Source of the DNA: Sanguinoderma infundibulare
Taxonomy: Eukaryota > Basidiomycota > Agaricomycetes > Polyporales > Polyporaceae
DNA length: 64,000 nucleotides
Assembly (NCBI GenBank): GCA_032821775.1
Contig: JAVLRN010000003.1
Span: 1,302,001 to 1,366,000, forward strand
Direction of reading: 5' to 3'
Shown here: positions 13,001 to 25,469 of the stretch, in pieces
Numbering within the stretch: the stretch's first letter is position 1
Layout: each line of letters opens with the position of its first letter
Program-made: the position numbers and the translations under genes
The notes under the pieces: model-generated
Told to the model about the DNA's origin: nothing
Database searches by the model: none
What the model saw: the letters and a program-made list of their open reading frames with translations, nothing else

Positions 13001-15964
13001 CGTCTGGTGGGTCTCGACGGCATCCTCGAGGTTGGACGCAAGCTCCGACAGGCGGTCAGAGGAGAGGCGCTCCTCGCCCTGCGTGAGCGCAGCGTGGATG
13101 GCCGTGGTGGCATCGCTCGCCTGTCCGAGATGGTCTACGAGGGCGACGAGGACGTCGTCGACGGCGTGTGCCTTCTTCGCGAGCTGGAAGTAGTCGGCTT
13201 TGGACTCGAGCGCCTTGACTGCGCCGGACAGCATCATGCTGTACGTGTTCGAGTCCGTCCGAACGCCCTTGTCGAGTGCGGCCGGGTCGAAGGGAAGACT
13301 TGGCTGAGCGGCCTGCTGGATGGTGTCCAAGCTGAATGCACCAGGGAGAGACACCCGACGCTTCGGGGTAACCCCTTGGGACAAACCGACGAGTTTCACG
13401 TCGTCGACGAACGGGATGCGAAGCGGAAGGTCGTCCAAGAACGACTGGATCATCGACTTCGTTGAAGTCAGCTCTCCGCCCAGCGTCTGCTCCGTCTGGC
13501 TAATGGCATCCTCATCCAGTGATCCGGCGAAGATGTCTTGCGCGGCCTTGTCGTAGCGAATCTTGAGGTCCTCAATCCGGATCTGGAACGAGTGGACTTC
13601 ATCCCGGACCGTGCCCATCATCGCAGCCTGCTTCTGGACGGCCTCCCAGAACCTCGCCGTGTCATTGGTCGTGTTGAGGAATGCTTCCAACGCGGAGGAA
13701 GAACGGACGAGATACTCCCTCAAGGCGGGACTGAGCGAAGGGTTTAGGGTGGACAAGGGGATGGAGACCTCCTGGGTGAGCCGCGCTCGGAGCTGTGTCA
13801 ACCGCTCAGTCACCTGGGTCGGCGAAGTCGAGACAACGGCAAGGCTGTTGTTCGCGGGGCTCTCGGGAGTGGGCGGCGCGTCATGGCGGACCTGTTGCCT
13901 CCACATTTGATGAGACATGGCGTCAACGATCTCGCCTCTAGCATCGTCTGTCTCATGGAAAAGCCGATCCATAGCAGACCAGACCTTGCGGACCTGAGTG
14001 AGTGTGAAGATCCGTGCCGACACTAGGTCCTTCGCTTTTGCGGCGGCCGCACGGTTCGCCTCAAGAGCATCGATGGCCGCGGCCGAGTCCGACTTGAACT
14101 GGGCATCAACGCCGGGGAAGTCTAGGTGGAGGAGAGTAGCACGGGCGGAGGATAGAAGCGTTGTGGACTGGTTGTTTGCCTGCTGAAGCTCTTGGAGAAT
14201 GGACGGGAATAAGGAGAGGAATACCGAGTGATGCGTAGAATCAAGACAAGTCTCGGTAGATAGGTCTGGAGGAGTACCGTCGCCACTGGAGGTCGATATC
14301 CCATTCTCCATACGATCAATGAGGAACAGGAATTTGGCAGACAGGTCGGAAGCTTCCTTGCATACGGTCTCGGCGTGCTTAACGGCCTCCAGGGACGCGT
14401 GATATTCCCGCGCGCAAGCCTCGGCTTTCTTTACTTGCTGCGATGCAGAAGCCGCCTCAGAGGAAAGCTTCTCGACGACAATGTCAGTGCATGCCGCCTG
14501 CTCGGGGAAGTGGAGATGTTCGGGTTTCGGGAACATGGGGGAAGTTGACGGATTCCCTCGGAGCAACAGCCGCTTGCTGAGCGTGTTGGCCCGAGACATG
14601 AAGCTGGCGTCTTGACGCGCAGTGGGGTGACTGAGCTTAGCCACCTCTATCTCTTCGAGCAATTCCTGGGCGTCGGATCTGTCCTTGAGAGTCTCGACGT
14701 AGAACTCGTCAGCCCTATTTCCTCGTAAGCACATGCGCATAGCAATGACCTTTGTAATATATCTTACTTCTTCCACTGCATGACCACCTGCAAAACGAAC
14801 TTGCCTATATCCTCCATCTCGGCAATGCCTTCATTTTCTAACTTGTCCTGTTCGTCTAAGAGCTCGTCGGGGACAGGTTTCCGGCTGTCATCGATGAGCT
14901 TGTCGAGAGCCTTCCCAGCACCGGCGATCTTGGTATGTCTAAGCGAAGATGTCCGACTAGCAAACTGAGCGGCTTCCCTGGAAAGAGACTCTGCGAGCTT
15001 GTAGCGTGCACCGCGGGAGAAGCCAGGTATGGAAACGAGCGAGGATTCCGAGGTCACGGAGGTCATCGAGACCATGGAGCCCCGCCGCCGCTTGGGGGTA
15101 TACTCTCCAGGACTTGGATCGTCGGCCTCCAAGGTATCGTAGACTGAGGAAGACCATCGAGCACGGGCGGCCAGGAAGTCGCGGAGGTCACCAAGAAGTT
15201 TACGGAGGTCGTTCCATGCACCGATACGCCTCTCCTCCCACGTAAGCCTGACGCCGAGTAGGTTGAGGCTGTCTAACCTGTCTCGGAGGAGGTGTAGTAG
15301 CTTGTCGAGGGTGTAGATTGTCGTGAGAGCAATCTCGATGAGATCCGTATCCGCTGGGGACAAATTACGCTGGGCCGCAGCTTGAGAGGGGAAGGGTCGT
15401 GTGGGCCGTCATACATACTGTTGCCATGAGTGTGCCACGCGCAACTCACCCTTTGTGAACTTCTTGAGTTTCTTCAGCTCGCCAGAGTCGAAGATCTCGG
15501 TCTCCTTCTCAATCTTGTCGTGCTCCACCATCCACTCCTGCAGCTGCTCGCGGGTGGGAAGTCCTGGGACCTCTGTGGCGGACGTCCGTACCGCATCTAG
15601 GCCGACGAAAACTTCGATGGGAGGGAGTTGCTCGAGAAACTGGGGGTGAAACTCAGGAACGCCGCACCGCGTGGCACACGCACGACTGGCAATGGACACA
15701 CACCTTGATCTTCTCCTCTATCCACGCCTTCCGCTCGATGAAAGCCTGCAGTTCAATGACTTCATGCCACTCCAGCGCCTCAGAGTCGTCCCCTTCGGTC
15801 TTCGTTTTCTCGACAGTATGCTTGCGCTCCAAGGACAGGACTTGATCAGCGACAGCGAGGATATCAGGTACACCGGTATCACCAGAGTCAGAATGAGATG
15901 GAATAGCAGTGGGCGCGTCGGGTCGACTACCCGAGGGAATAGAGGCGTCGGTTGCCTCAGACAT
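10015..15964 (-). CDS. Kar9-like / GAR (Gas2-related) domain cytoskeletal protein
   Basis: Exons 15704-15964, 15450-15639, 14768-15380, 10479-14714 (minus a 54-nt intron at 11953-12006) and 10015-10426 sum to 1,885 residues. The N-terminal ~300 residues are helical and contain ALEWHEVIELQAFIERKAW, PGLPTREQLQEWMVEHD and ETEIFDSGELKKLKKFTK. This resembles the region annotated as Kar9 in basidiomycete proteins. The centre, encoded at about 12,070-12,790, is a very long charged Glu/Arg/Ala coiled coil. Near the C terminus (encoded about 10,480-10,690) is a GAR domain: NKLDVAVGDVMNNLPVDIKI, then GKYWIGD and CFCRILRSQTVMVRVGGGW. GAR domains bind microtubules and, in spectraplakins, link them to actin. 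By family analogy this is a microtubule-associated linker, perhaps for spindle or nuclear positioning. The Kar9 link is from memory and less sure than the GAR call. Confidence 0.85.
12070..12690. repeat. Degenerate tandem repeat encoding an E/R/A coiled coil
   Basis: A run of short, imperfect units on the + strand (CTC/TTC-rich, such as CCGCTCCTTCTCCA) encodes repeated ERERLEKE, AEAEERER and EEERARR segments of the Kar9/GAR protein. The antisense strand is also open as a spurious Ser/Leu-rich frame. Such repeats often vary in copy number between strains. Confidence 0.75.
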
Positions 15965-17629
15965 TCCTCCGGGTAGTGCGAACGGCAGGGAGGGTCAACC
16001 GTGGTCGTTGGTATCGGTCCGTAGAGCACAAAACGAACGTAGGAAGCAGTCAGAGCATGCTGCGAGGGCGTGGGGCTAGTGAGAGAGTCACACGGGCGTT
16101 TCTAGCTGGAGGGAGGCGGCAACATGCAACGCCTCACGGCCGCACGCGGTCGCAGCAGACCTCCACCCTGCTCAATACGCCGGGCCAAGCGCTTCTCGCC
16201 TATACAACGGCGCAGCACTGGTCTCTACTCGACTCCCATATCCTTCACACTTTGCCACTGCCAAAACAGTTCTCCTCAGCATTTTCAGGCCGAGCACCCA
16301 AGTCCATACCTCGGACCGTGTTCACTCGAAGCCACCCGTTGCAATGCCGTCAAGCGGGTAACTCGAACCTCGGACGAGGTAACCACGGCGGCGTTCCCTC
16401 CTCCATCCCGCGCACTCATCACCGCGTCATATCCGTCAACTGCCTAACACTTCACGACAGATGCAGCGATGCGTGAAGGTTTACAAGCTGAATAAAACGA
16501 TCGCATCCTCGTACAGTATCGACGCGGCAGGTACAAAGCCACTGCCCCGCCTCTGTTGCTGCTGTCTGTTACGTGCTGCTCAGTGTCAGTCTGTCAACGA
16601 ATTATTCGTCCAAGACAGATTGGACAGGGCCAGAGGCTCTCCACTCTCGGCTGGACACATCGGCAGGACAATGGTTGGCACCTGACGTAACTCCTGCAGG
16701 ACGCAATGCAACCCCATTCGGTGCACGAGGTAGGATGCATCCATGTCTCATCAGGCCGCAGAGACCCACTCATGACTCATCTAGGAGAACGCCCTCCCCG
16801 AAGGGTCGCATCTGGATGCTTCGCTGACAGGGAAGTCTAGACAATTAACGGATTCCATGTACGGTCGGAACTACTTGTCTTCCCCAACGTGCCCTGAACA
16901 CATGGGGTACCACTGCCTCTCGTATCACAGAATGATTCTGGCCCTGTCTATCTGTTGAGTTCAGACCTCTGCGACGGGTTCCTGCACGGGGAAGGCGCGA
17001 ATAAGCGTATGTTGGTGATAAACTCACGTTTGTCTGCGTTTGACTGACGTTCTTTACAGAAACATGAACCTGGAGAATTGCCATAATCGGACATGTATAG
17101 CCACACAGGGCAACCCGACGGCCCCGAGAGTCAGTCGAGGCACACTAGTTCCGTGAAAGAGAAGTTCCCGAACGTTGAATTGATCGGGGAAGATGATCCC
17201 GGCAAGCTGCAAGGGTCTCACGAGGTACCCACCGGGAGCGGTTTGAACAAACGTCAGTGCTAGTGATGTCAGAACCAAAACTCGGGAACACAGTCGATCG
17301 GAATACAGGGTGCTACATGATCGTGCACACACAAAGCTAGTGGGGCAGTAGCGGAGATCCAAGACATTACTCTAGAAAGGGCGAAAGAACGCGAAAGAGG
17401 ATGGAGTTGCACAGCGAAGAGCGTAGGCTAATAAAATAGTTCTCAAGCAACGAAATAGGAGAGAAGCGACAGTGTGGTGAGGCAAAACAAGACAAAAAGC
17501 GAAGGCATTATGTACGTACTGCACTAGATATTGTATGTACGCTGCTCGCAACTCGCACAGCGGAAATTGAAAGCGAAAAGTCATTAGGGAGTCCTGACCG
17601 TTCCACCACTCCTACTCGATCCTCCGCAT
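15965..17629. other. Long gene-free stretch (1.66 kb)
   Basis: Lies between the start of the Kar9/GAR gene and the 3' end of BEM1, both on the minus strand. No open frame here shows protein-like composition or family motifs, and I see no tRNA boxes or long repeats. It is one of the two largest gene-free gaps of the window and presumably holds the Kar9/GAR-gene promoter and BEM1 3' UTR. A non-coding RNA or fast-evolving small gene cannot be excluded. Confidence 0.5.
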
Positions 17630-19737
17630 TCACTCTGCGTAAAGGACGTGTCGGTCTGTGCTCTCCAACCATGAACGGAGGTCGCCGTCGCCCTCAAGCG
17701 AGACGAACTCGTTGCTCAAGCTGTCGCGGAACTTGAGCGCAAGGACATTGCTGCCAAGCCGCGCTTCGACCTTGTCTACGAGCTGCGCATGAGTAACCTT
17801 GGGGTGGACGCGGATCGCCACGAGGTCATCCGATGCTCGGTCGAAGATCTTGATCTTAACGAATGCGACGTTGGGGTTAGTGGCGGAGATGGGTGGATTG
17901 TACGCCGCGTTCGATGCCGAGCGGGACCGTCCGGACGCGGACGTTGCCGCGGTCTGCACAGAGCCCGCCTGCGAGGAGCGCATCGACACGGGTGATGGGT
18001 CGTGTGAGGAGCCGAGAGAGGAGCGTGATCTAGTATTCGCCTCGTACGGGTCAATCTCGAGTGGTGTTCGGCTCCGGGGAAGGTCTCCGGAACGGCTGGG
18101 GGCCGGAGAATGGGTACGAGAGTATGACTGGGAGGGGCGAGGGGAGTGTGTGCGCGTCGCGATATTGGTAGGTTGCCTGTATGAGTTCGTCGATTCTGCG
18201 CGTTGGTGACCGGCAAGACTGCGCGTTCCGTTAGGTAGCGCGTAGTACGAATCGCCATCTGCCGTGTCCTCGTCTTCGTATCGAGACGCGTCGCTAAGAC
18301 GGTTCTGTTCGTGCGCCGAGACCCGCAAACGAGACATCTGGTCTGCGACGCCAGGGTCTGCGTTCCTGCGGCCCTCTTCCTCGTACGTGGACTGGCGAAG
18401 AGCTTCAAGCTCGCCACGCCGCGATTCCACGTTTACCTCGCCGTCGCCGGGTTTCAAGGCATAAAAGGAACGGATGATGGGGTGTTCGAGAATGTACCGA
18501 GCGTAAGTCTTGAGGGCACAGAGCTTGTGGAGATACTCGTCGAGCTCCTCTCGTCGGCTCATGGTAATCTCGTTATCGACGACATCGACTGGCCCGGGCA
18601 TGTATGGGAGTATCCGAGTGCTGGTATCGGGACGGCCGGCTTCGACAGGAAAGGTCTCAAGGACGTCCACTTGGAAGTCATAGAAGTCGTTATAGGAACG
18701 GAAAAGGACGAGTTCCTTGGCAGGGGGAAGGGAGTTGGAATGAGACCGGTCGTACGGTTGGTATATGGCATGCACCCGGAACCAGTACTCCTCCGCTTCG
18801 TAATGGTATGACTTGATCTCGGCGGAGAGAAGGATGCCTTCTGGTAGGAGCTTGGGTGTGAGAGGGCGTGGCTCTTCGGGAATCTGCTCTGGGCGGCCTG
18901 GAAGTGGCGTCGCATCCTGAATCATGATTGCGGGCTCGACTTGTGGTGGGGCGGTTCGGGGAGCGGGTGGGGGCTGAGAAGAAGGATCGTCGAGCACGCC
19001 TAACGTGATACTATTCGCCTTGTAATTGAGTACGGCTCTCTTCCATTCCTCGACCCGTGGGAGCTCTCCGCTGTCGATGAGCTGCTGGACGTCACTGACC
19101 GCCTGTCCTGTGGCGGGGTCACGGATCTCGACAAAAGAGACGGGGATGAGGCCTGGTCGGCCGAGGCGACCTATAGGTTTCGCAACGAACCATTCGCGGT
19201 TCGATTGGGCGACGACGGTGATAGGATCTCCAGACTTTGCATCGAGCTCGTCTGCGCGCTCGGCTTGGAAGTCGTGGAGAACAATGGCGTAGTACGTCTT
19301 GAGTTTGGGGGAAGATGTTGAGGGAGAAATGTGAGACATGCGCTCAGTCGGAGTAGGGTGCTTGGGCGAACGAGGACTAAGGCCGCGTCAATGGCGAGCG
19401 AGGGATTTAAGGAGATTTAAGGAGAAAATACTCACGTAGGAGCGCCCTTTGCGAATTCCTCAAAGAGGTGGGATGGGACGAGACCGCGCGCGCCGGTCAT
19501 GGGATTGTGGGCTTCATACCACAATCCACCGTTATCGTGCAAGACATGGAAGAAGTCGCCCTTGTCGAAAGAGAGTTCCTGGGGAGCATTGGACTTGTAG
19601 GGACCGAGGGCTCTGATAACCTTCTTGGGAGGTTGGATGGCCGTGGACGGTTTGGAAAGCGCGGGGAGAGGAGAGGGGGTAGAGATGTGGTGGTTGTGGT
19701 CTTTGTTGCCATTCAATGACTTGCGGAGGGACTTCAT
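17630..19737 (-). CDS. BEM1: Bem1/Scd2-type polarity scaffold (SH3-SH3-PX-PB1)
   Basis: Scaffold that brings Cdc42, its exchange factor Cdc24 and PAK kinases together at sites of polarised growth. Exons 19436-19737 and 17630-19376 join in phase (GAPT-PRSPKHPT) to give 682 residues. SH3-1 is about residues 41-95 (RALGPYKSNAPQELSFDKGD..GLVPSHLFEEF). SH3-2 is about 129-185 (YYAIVLHDFQAERADELDAK). The PX domain is about 283-415 (SAEIKSYHYEAEEYWFRVHA), and the C-terminal PB1 about 603-682 (VAFVKIKIFDRASDDLVAIR). The Ser/Arg-rich region between PX and PB1 is presumably disordered. Domain order and the C-terminal PB1 match Bem1 exactly. It is divergent from NOT3, with 1.05 kb between starts. Confidence 0.95.
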
Positions 19738-20790
19738 AGCGAAAAGATAGTAAAATGTCGTGAAAGGGCGTGAGGCGAAGGAGCGGACGAGAAGGGAACC
19801 CGCAGGGCGTAAGTATTATCGCTCAGACATCCGCCGTCGCTCCCCTTCCCGCCCCGCCAAAACACATTCCCACGGATAGCTTCCAATTGTTGCCTCCCGC
19901 TTTTAGCACACACGCACCCACTGCACACAACTCCCCGCGCTCGGGCCCATTCCTCCACGCTCTTCGCTCCCTTCTTCCTCCCACCCATCTCCACTCCCCT
20001 CCGGTCTTTGTGCGAGTCTTCATCCTCCTTGACAGCTTGTCCGTCCTGCGAGCACTTCCTGTCAATCTGCGAGACTGCGCGTCGCTGATCCCATCACCTT
20101 AATGACGGTCGCCCGTCCGACTTCAAGGCTAGCCACAGCCAGTCAGAGCCCTAGCCTCAGGCTGTACTTCCAGCCGCCCCCATCTCCGGTTACTTCCCGG
20201 ACGCAACTGCCTTGGACGGCCCTGATCCGCATTGTATGTCCCATTCCACTCTACTGCCCACCATGATTGGATATGGCTTTTTCCTCCAACGCCTATGCTG
20301 TCGCTTCTAGCTCCGGCCTTCATGCGTACCAGCCTCTATTCGCCATGGTAACCAGTTTCTATTGCATCACGAGGGTCTGCCGGTACCTATCCTAGCAATG
20401 GTCGCCCACTCTGTTACTGTGTGTAGGTCTTCGGAATACAATCACGAGTCGTAGTAGTATTCAGAATCCCATACCACGATTGGCCTTCCATAGAATTACA
20501 TTCCCAGTGAACTCATCATGCTCGGAAAGTCGAAGCAGCAATCCCGGAGTATCTGTGCGAGAAACATTTCATTGCAAAGTCCTAGAATTAACTTGTCACA
20601 GCGAGATACACTGCCGGGTTGCGAGTCCAAACGTCTGAACCGAACTCGGCCGTTTCTGGCAGTCAGAGGGCTCACGTGATGAGACGGCCCATTTTGGGGG
20701 ACAAGTAGAGCACCATCGTTCCCGTTCAGCGCCTTGAAACTCTCGCTCGTACGCCTCCCCTGACAATACCTACCATCCCAATACCACACC
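19738..20790. other. Divergent intergenic region BEM1 / NOT3
   Basis: 1.05 kb between two divergent start codons. The BEM1-proximal part is pyrimidine-rich on the + strand, and the NOT3-proximal part ends in a C/A-rich leader (CCATCCCAATACCACACC). No gene or repeat recognised. Confidence 0.55.
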
Positions 20791-23789
20791 ATGGCAGCAC
20801 GCAAGCTGCAGAGTACGTCTCCCTCCTATTCCTCATCCGGCGCCGATGCTGAACAACACCTCATCAAGCCGAAATTGACCGGACCTTGAAAAAGGTCTCA
20901 GAAGGCGTCGAGCTCTTCGAGAGCATATACGACAAGATGCAGGCGTCCACAAACCAGACGCAGAAGGAGAAGCTGGAGACAGACCTCAAGACGCAGATCA
21001 AGAAACTCCAGCGACTGCGTGACCAAATCAAGACGTGGGTAGCGAGCAATGACATCAAGGACAAGTCCGCATTGCTCGATAACCGCAAGCTGATTGAGAC
21101 GGTAAGCATCCTCCTTGCGCGCGCACACACCGAACGTCGTGGCCTCTGCATACAACCCAGGAAGGAGGGCACGTCTGCACGTCGGTCTGTGGTGCTGGAC
21201 GGTGGATTGCGTATGCTAATGTCGTCTTCGGTCCTTGTTGTCTCGTGGTCTCTGCCCACCCTCCTGTAACCCAATACTCTTACTCAGCAAATGGAGAAGT
21301 TCAAAGCATGCGAGAAAGAGATGAAGACCAAGGCGTTCTCGAAAGAGGGCCTCACCCAGTCTGCAAAGCTCGATCCGAAGCAGCAGGAGAAGCTTGACGC
21401 GATGTCATGGGTGCAGAGCATGATGGATGAACTCATGGTTCAAGTCGAGACTGCCGAGGCCGAGATTGAGACGCTGCAGGGTGCGGGGAAGAAGAAGAAG
21501 TCCGGGGGTGCAGCCGCGGAGCGGTTAGAGGGGTTGGAGAGGTTGAACGAGCGGCGGAAGTGGCACATCAACCGACTCGAACTCATCCTCCGATTACTGG
21601 ATAACGGCTCTTTACCAACGGACAAGGTGAACTCTGTCAAGGACGATGTCAAGTACTTTGTCGACAGCAATATGGTACGTGCTTTCTTGCCTTGTTTTGG
21701 GCCGTGTCTCACCTGGGGGTGCTAGGATGAGGAGTTTGAGGAGTATGAGGGCGTCTATGATGACCTCAATCTCGAAGAGGAGGAGGAGAAGTTCCGAATG
21801 CCGAACGAGGAGAGCGACAGTGAGGACTCGGAAGAAGCGAGTGAAGGTGCGTTGAAACTTCGTCTTTCATCCATTACGGGGACCTTCATGGTTGCATAGA
21901 TCTGCCTCTACGAACGCCATCCAAGAAGCACGACGAGGAGAGCGTTGCAAGTAGTAATAAACGCGATAGTCCGGTATTGAAGAAGGCAGCGACAACATTG
22001 CAACAACGAAGTATGGGAACAGTAATAACTTCTTTGTGCATCTGCTGACGTCAGGGACACAGAACAATCAATAGCAACAGAACGTGCGTTCTTTCAGACT
22101 ACAGGAGTATTTCACGACGAACCTGACGTCTACTTGCAGCACCCAAACCTCCCCCGCATGCGAACTTTGCCCAGCAATCGGTAGCAAGTATGGTCAAGGG
22201 CTCGGCACCACCACGAAATCCTCCCTCCGGATATGCGAAGGTGGCAGCAGCAGCAGTCGCACCATCACCGTCTACGCAGACGCAACATTCTACGGTATCA
22301 GCATCTGCGTCACAACCAGCACTTGTACCGCCAACGCCGTCAGCATCTACGACGACGACATCGACAAGCTCGATACCTCCGGACCAGCATTCTGCTGTTA
22401 CGTCGTCACCGAGCTTAACGCATCCCTCCGTAACAAGTCCGATGCTCTCGTCTGCTGCGTCCGTATCTCATCAGCCCGACGACTCTGTGTTCTCTGCTCA
22501 TGGCTCTCCTGCGCTCATTGACGCGGTCCCCAGTTCGATTGGCGGTCCTGCAGCGACGTCTTCTCCCCAGCGACCAACAGCACGGAAAGGTCGGCCCTGA
22601 CTTGACTAATGAATACGTCGAAGACCCGTTTACTCATGATTCATGGATCCACAGCCTCGTTCTCGTCGCCGACTTCTATACAACCGCCAGGCGTACCGGT
22701 ACGTGCCGACAATGCTTGATCCTCGTGGCATTTGATGCTTAACGTTTCTTGACTGTGCACAGCATCCTTCGCAAGAGCAGTTGTCCGCCCCCGTGTCCAA
22801 CGGCCTCTCGCAAATATCCACGGCTGCCGCGCAAGCACCCCCAACGCCATCGCCACTGCCACAACCAGGTCAATCCTTCCCTGGCACATCAGCTCCTGGC
22901 GCGTCTGCAGGCGCATCACCAATGCCCCTCCCCGCCCAACAGCAGGTCCAGCAGCCACTGTTCCCACCTGGGGTCGCTCTCAACAACTCGGAACATGCGA
23001 AATTGGCGCAGGCCGCGCCCGGTGCGCGCCCGCCATCAACGGGTATCCCTTCACAGATGCAGCAGCGCGCAAATGCGTTCCCTGGCTCGCTATCTGATTT
23101 GGTGATGTCATTCGAGAATGTGAAGCAGAAGGGTAGGTGTAACATTCATCATTTGTCTCCATTATCACCCTAGTGGCGTGGAGAATTGCCAGGGCTGACG
23201 GAGTGGTTGTGCTTGTTTTCAGCGCCACACCGGATGTCAAACCTTGACCAGGTCCACAAGCTTCTCCAAGGGAGTTATTCGAGCATGCCACAACCACAGG
23301 ACACAGAGAAGTCGGTGCTCGCGTTCTCGGTCGTGTTGACTTGGTGGGCTAATTGGCATTGCTCCGTTCAGGCCCAAGTACTACGTGCCTCGGAACCCCG
23401 TCCAGACACCGTCGTACTACCCGCAAGCACAGCACTCGTTGCTCAACACCCCCGGAATCTTCTCGCAGCTGGACGTGGAGACGCTCTTTTACGTGTTCTA
23501 CTACCACCCGGGCACGTACCAGCAGTGAGTGTCCCCCGCGCCGCTTCATTCCTTCCTCAAGCTGATCCGTGCGGCGCCTCACAGGTACCTCGCTGCGAAG
23601 GAGCTCAAGCGTCAGTCGTGGCGGTTCCACGTGAAGTACCTGACGTGGTTCCAGCGGCACTCGGAGCCGCAGGCGATCACGGAGGAGTACGAGCAGGGCG
23701 TATACGTCTACTTTGACTGGGAGGGCTCGTGGTGCCAGCGCAAGAAGAGCGACTTCCGGTTCGAGTACCGTTACCTCTCCGAGGACTAA
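20791..23789 (+). CDS. NOT3: CCR4-NOT complex subunit Not3/Not5
   Basis: Scaffold subunit of the CCR4-NOT deadenylase, which shortens mRNA tails and represses transcription. The start exon MAARKLQ joins [20 protein letters not shown] by an early intron. The N-terminal Not3 coiled-coil region (about 240 residues) follows, with [20 protein letters not shown] and [20 protein letters not shown]. The middle is acidic and then Ser/Thr/Pro/Gln-rich, cut by several introns. The C-terminal NOT box begins at [17 protein letters not shown] and continues [36 protein letters not shown] and [20 protein letters not shown]. It ends [10 protein letters not shown] at the stop 23787-23789. Agaricomycetes normally carry one Not3/5 gene, so the label NOT3/NOT5 is interchangeable. 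Confidence 0.95.
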
Positions 23790-24565
23790 GCGGCTCGCGG
23801 TCCGGCACTACTTCGTAGCCTCAGTGTCCCAGGGGCGGGGACGGTACCACAAGGACGCCAACTCGATGCTCTTTCATTCGAACATTTCTTCGACTGTTTT
23901 TTGTTTCATTCCTTCGACTGAGATGTTCTGCGCTCCCCTGTGACGCGCAGCACACCACGAACTTCAAACCTCCCCTCCGCTCTGTGATTTCTTGCCGTTC
24001 GACTCCCCGTGTGTTCTCACCCCTTTCTCTCGCTGTCGTCTATCTCTACTACCTGCCAGTACTGTTTCTGTAGCTGCAACCGAGCCGCTGCTCGCGCCTG
24101 ACAACCTGTATATGAATCGCTATAATCCGCCAGTGTACTGCCATCACGTACGAACAATGTGCAAATCGTCTTTTCAACGTCTTTTCAGTCTCGCGACCGT
24201 CTCATTTCGAACTCCCGGTGATGCGAGGTAGTTGCGGACGCCTCAGGGGTATCATGCGTCCCCCTAGCAATAGTTCTTCCGTGCCGCGGTCTACCCGACG
24301 CAACAAATTCCGACTCGGATTAAATACGACTCCGAGAGACCGAAGACGTTCCAAATTCATTGTGGCCATTCTGAGTTGAGCGAAGACAGCTGATCACCGA
24401 CGCACGCGCGGAAGAGTGGAGGCAGTAGCATGAGTGTTAGTGCAAGTAGAATATACGGTGGGTCCCATATTCCAATGATGTCTAGTACGCGCCGCGCACT
24501 GTAACAGTACGGCGTAAGCAGCGCCGCCACGCTGGCACGAGCACGGGAGAGAGCGATGGGCCGGT
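23790..24565. other. Convergent intergenic region
   Basis: About 780 bases between the NOT3 stop and the bL12m stop, presumably both 3' UTRs. The NOT3 side is T/C-rich. No gene seen. Confidence 0.55.
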
Positions 24566-25469
24566 CTACTCGAGCGTGACGGTCGCTCCGAGGTCCGTGA
24601 ACGTCTTTTTGAGCTTCTCCGCGTCCTCCTTGGAGATGCCCTCCTTGAGGACCTTTGGTAGCGACTCGACAAACTTCTTCGCCTGGACGAGACGACGCGA
24701 GAGGGAGATGAGGAAGCAATCGTGTGAGTGACGGAAGACAGGGAGACCGGGGACACGCATACCTCGATCAGGGTGAGGTTGGGGACCATAGCCTTGACCT
24801 CGCGGATGATCTTGGGCTTGGCGGCGGCGTCGAAGGACTCGAGCTTCACGTTGAAGACGGTCTTCTCCTTGGGCTTCTCCTGGTGACACGTAGCGACGGG
24901 TCCACGTCCGCGCGTTCAGCCCTGCTGCTCGCGAGCTCGCGAAAGAAATGGGGAGGAACGTACGGCTTCTGTCTCCTCGGCGGCGGCGGCAGGCGCTGCT
25001 GCTGCTGGCGCGGCGGCGGGCATGGCAATCTCCTGGATGTTCAGCCGTGTCTGTACACGCGTGGAGGTGCGCCTCAGCATGAGGAATATGACGACAGCTG
25101 ATAAACTATGAGACAGACCTTCAAAAGGGTGACGAGGTCCGCTGCCTGGAGGAGGGTGAGGCCGGAAATGTCGTCAACGATTTTGTTGAGCTTCGGGTCG
25201 GAGGAGGGAGGGGGCACGGAAGATGATGATGATGCAGCGGCCTCGGTCGCAAGACATCTTGACGGACCCGCAAGAGAACGGGGTCTGGCGCAACGCAGTG
25301 CATGTGAGCACGCGTCGTTGGAGGGACGCGGGGGTATGAAATGGTATGACTTACCGTGTCGCGCGACATGTCCTCGAGATGGAACGGAGAGCGGAGGAAC
25401 AGCGGGTCTGCAGAATCGCGAGTTCAGAGAAGGTTAAACATGAGCAGAAAGCGGAGCACTGACTGCCAT
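24566..25469 (-). CDS. MRPL12: Mitochondrial ribosomal protein bL12m (L7/L12)
   Basis: Stalk protein of the mitochondrial large ribosomal subunit that recruits translation GTPases. I read six exons: 25464-25469, 25355-25407, 25119-25257, 24964-25050, 24763-24879 and 24566-24682. They sum to 172 residues. The N terminus (MATRCSSALRSISRTCRATR) looks like a mitochondrial presequence. Next come the dimerisation domain (KLNKIVDDISGLTLLQAADL) and an Ala/Pro hinge. The C-terminal L12 domain has FNVKLESFDAAAKPKIIREV, LTLIEAKKFVESLPKVLKEG and DAEKLKKTFTDLGATVTLE. The first coding exon would contribute only ATGGCA. The C-terminal domain is certain; the start is the best model but less certain. Confidence 0.9.

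Noticed and set aside
11850..13193. 447-residue Ser/Arg/Leu-rich frame on the plus strand
   Set aside because: Antisense of the coiled-coil repeat of the Kar9/GAR gene.
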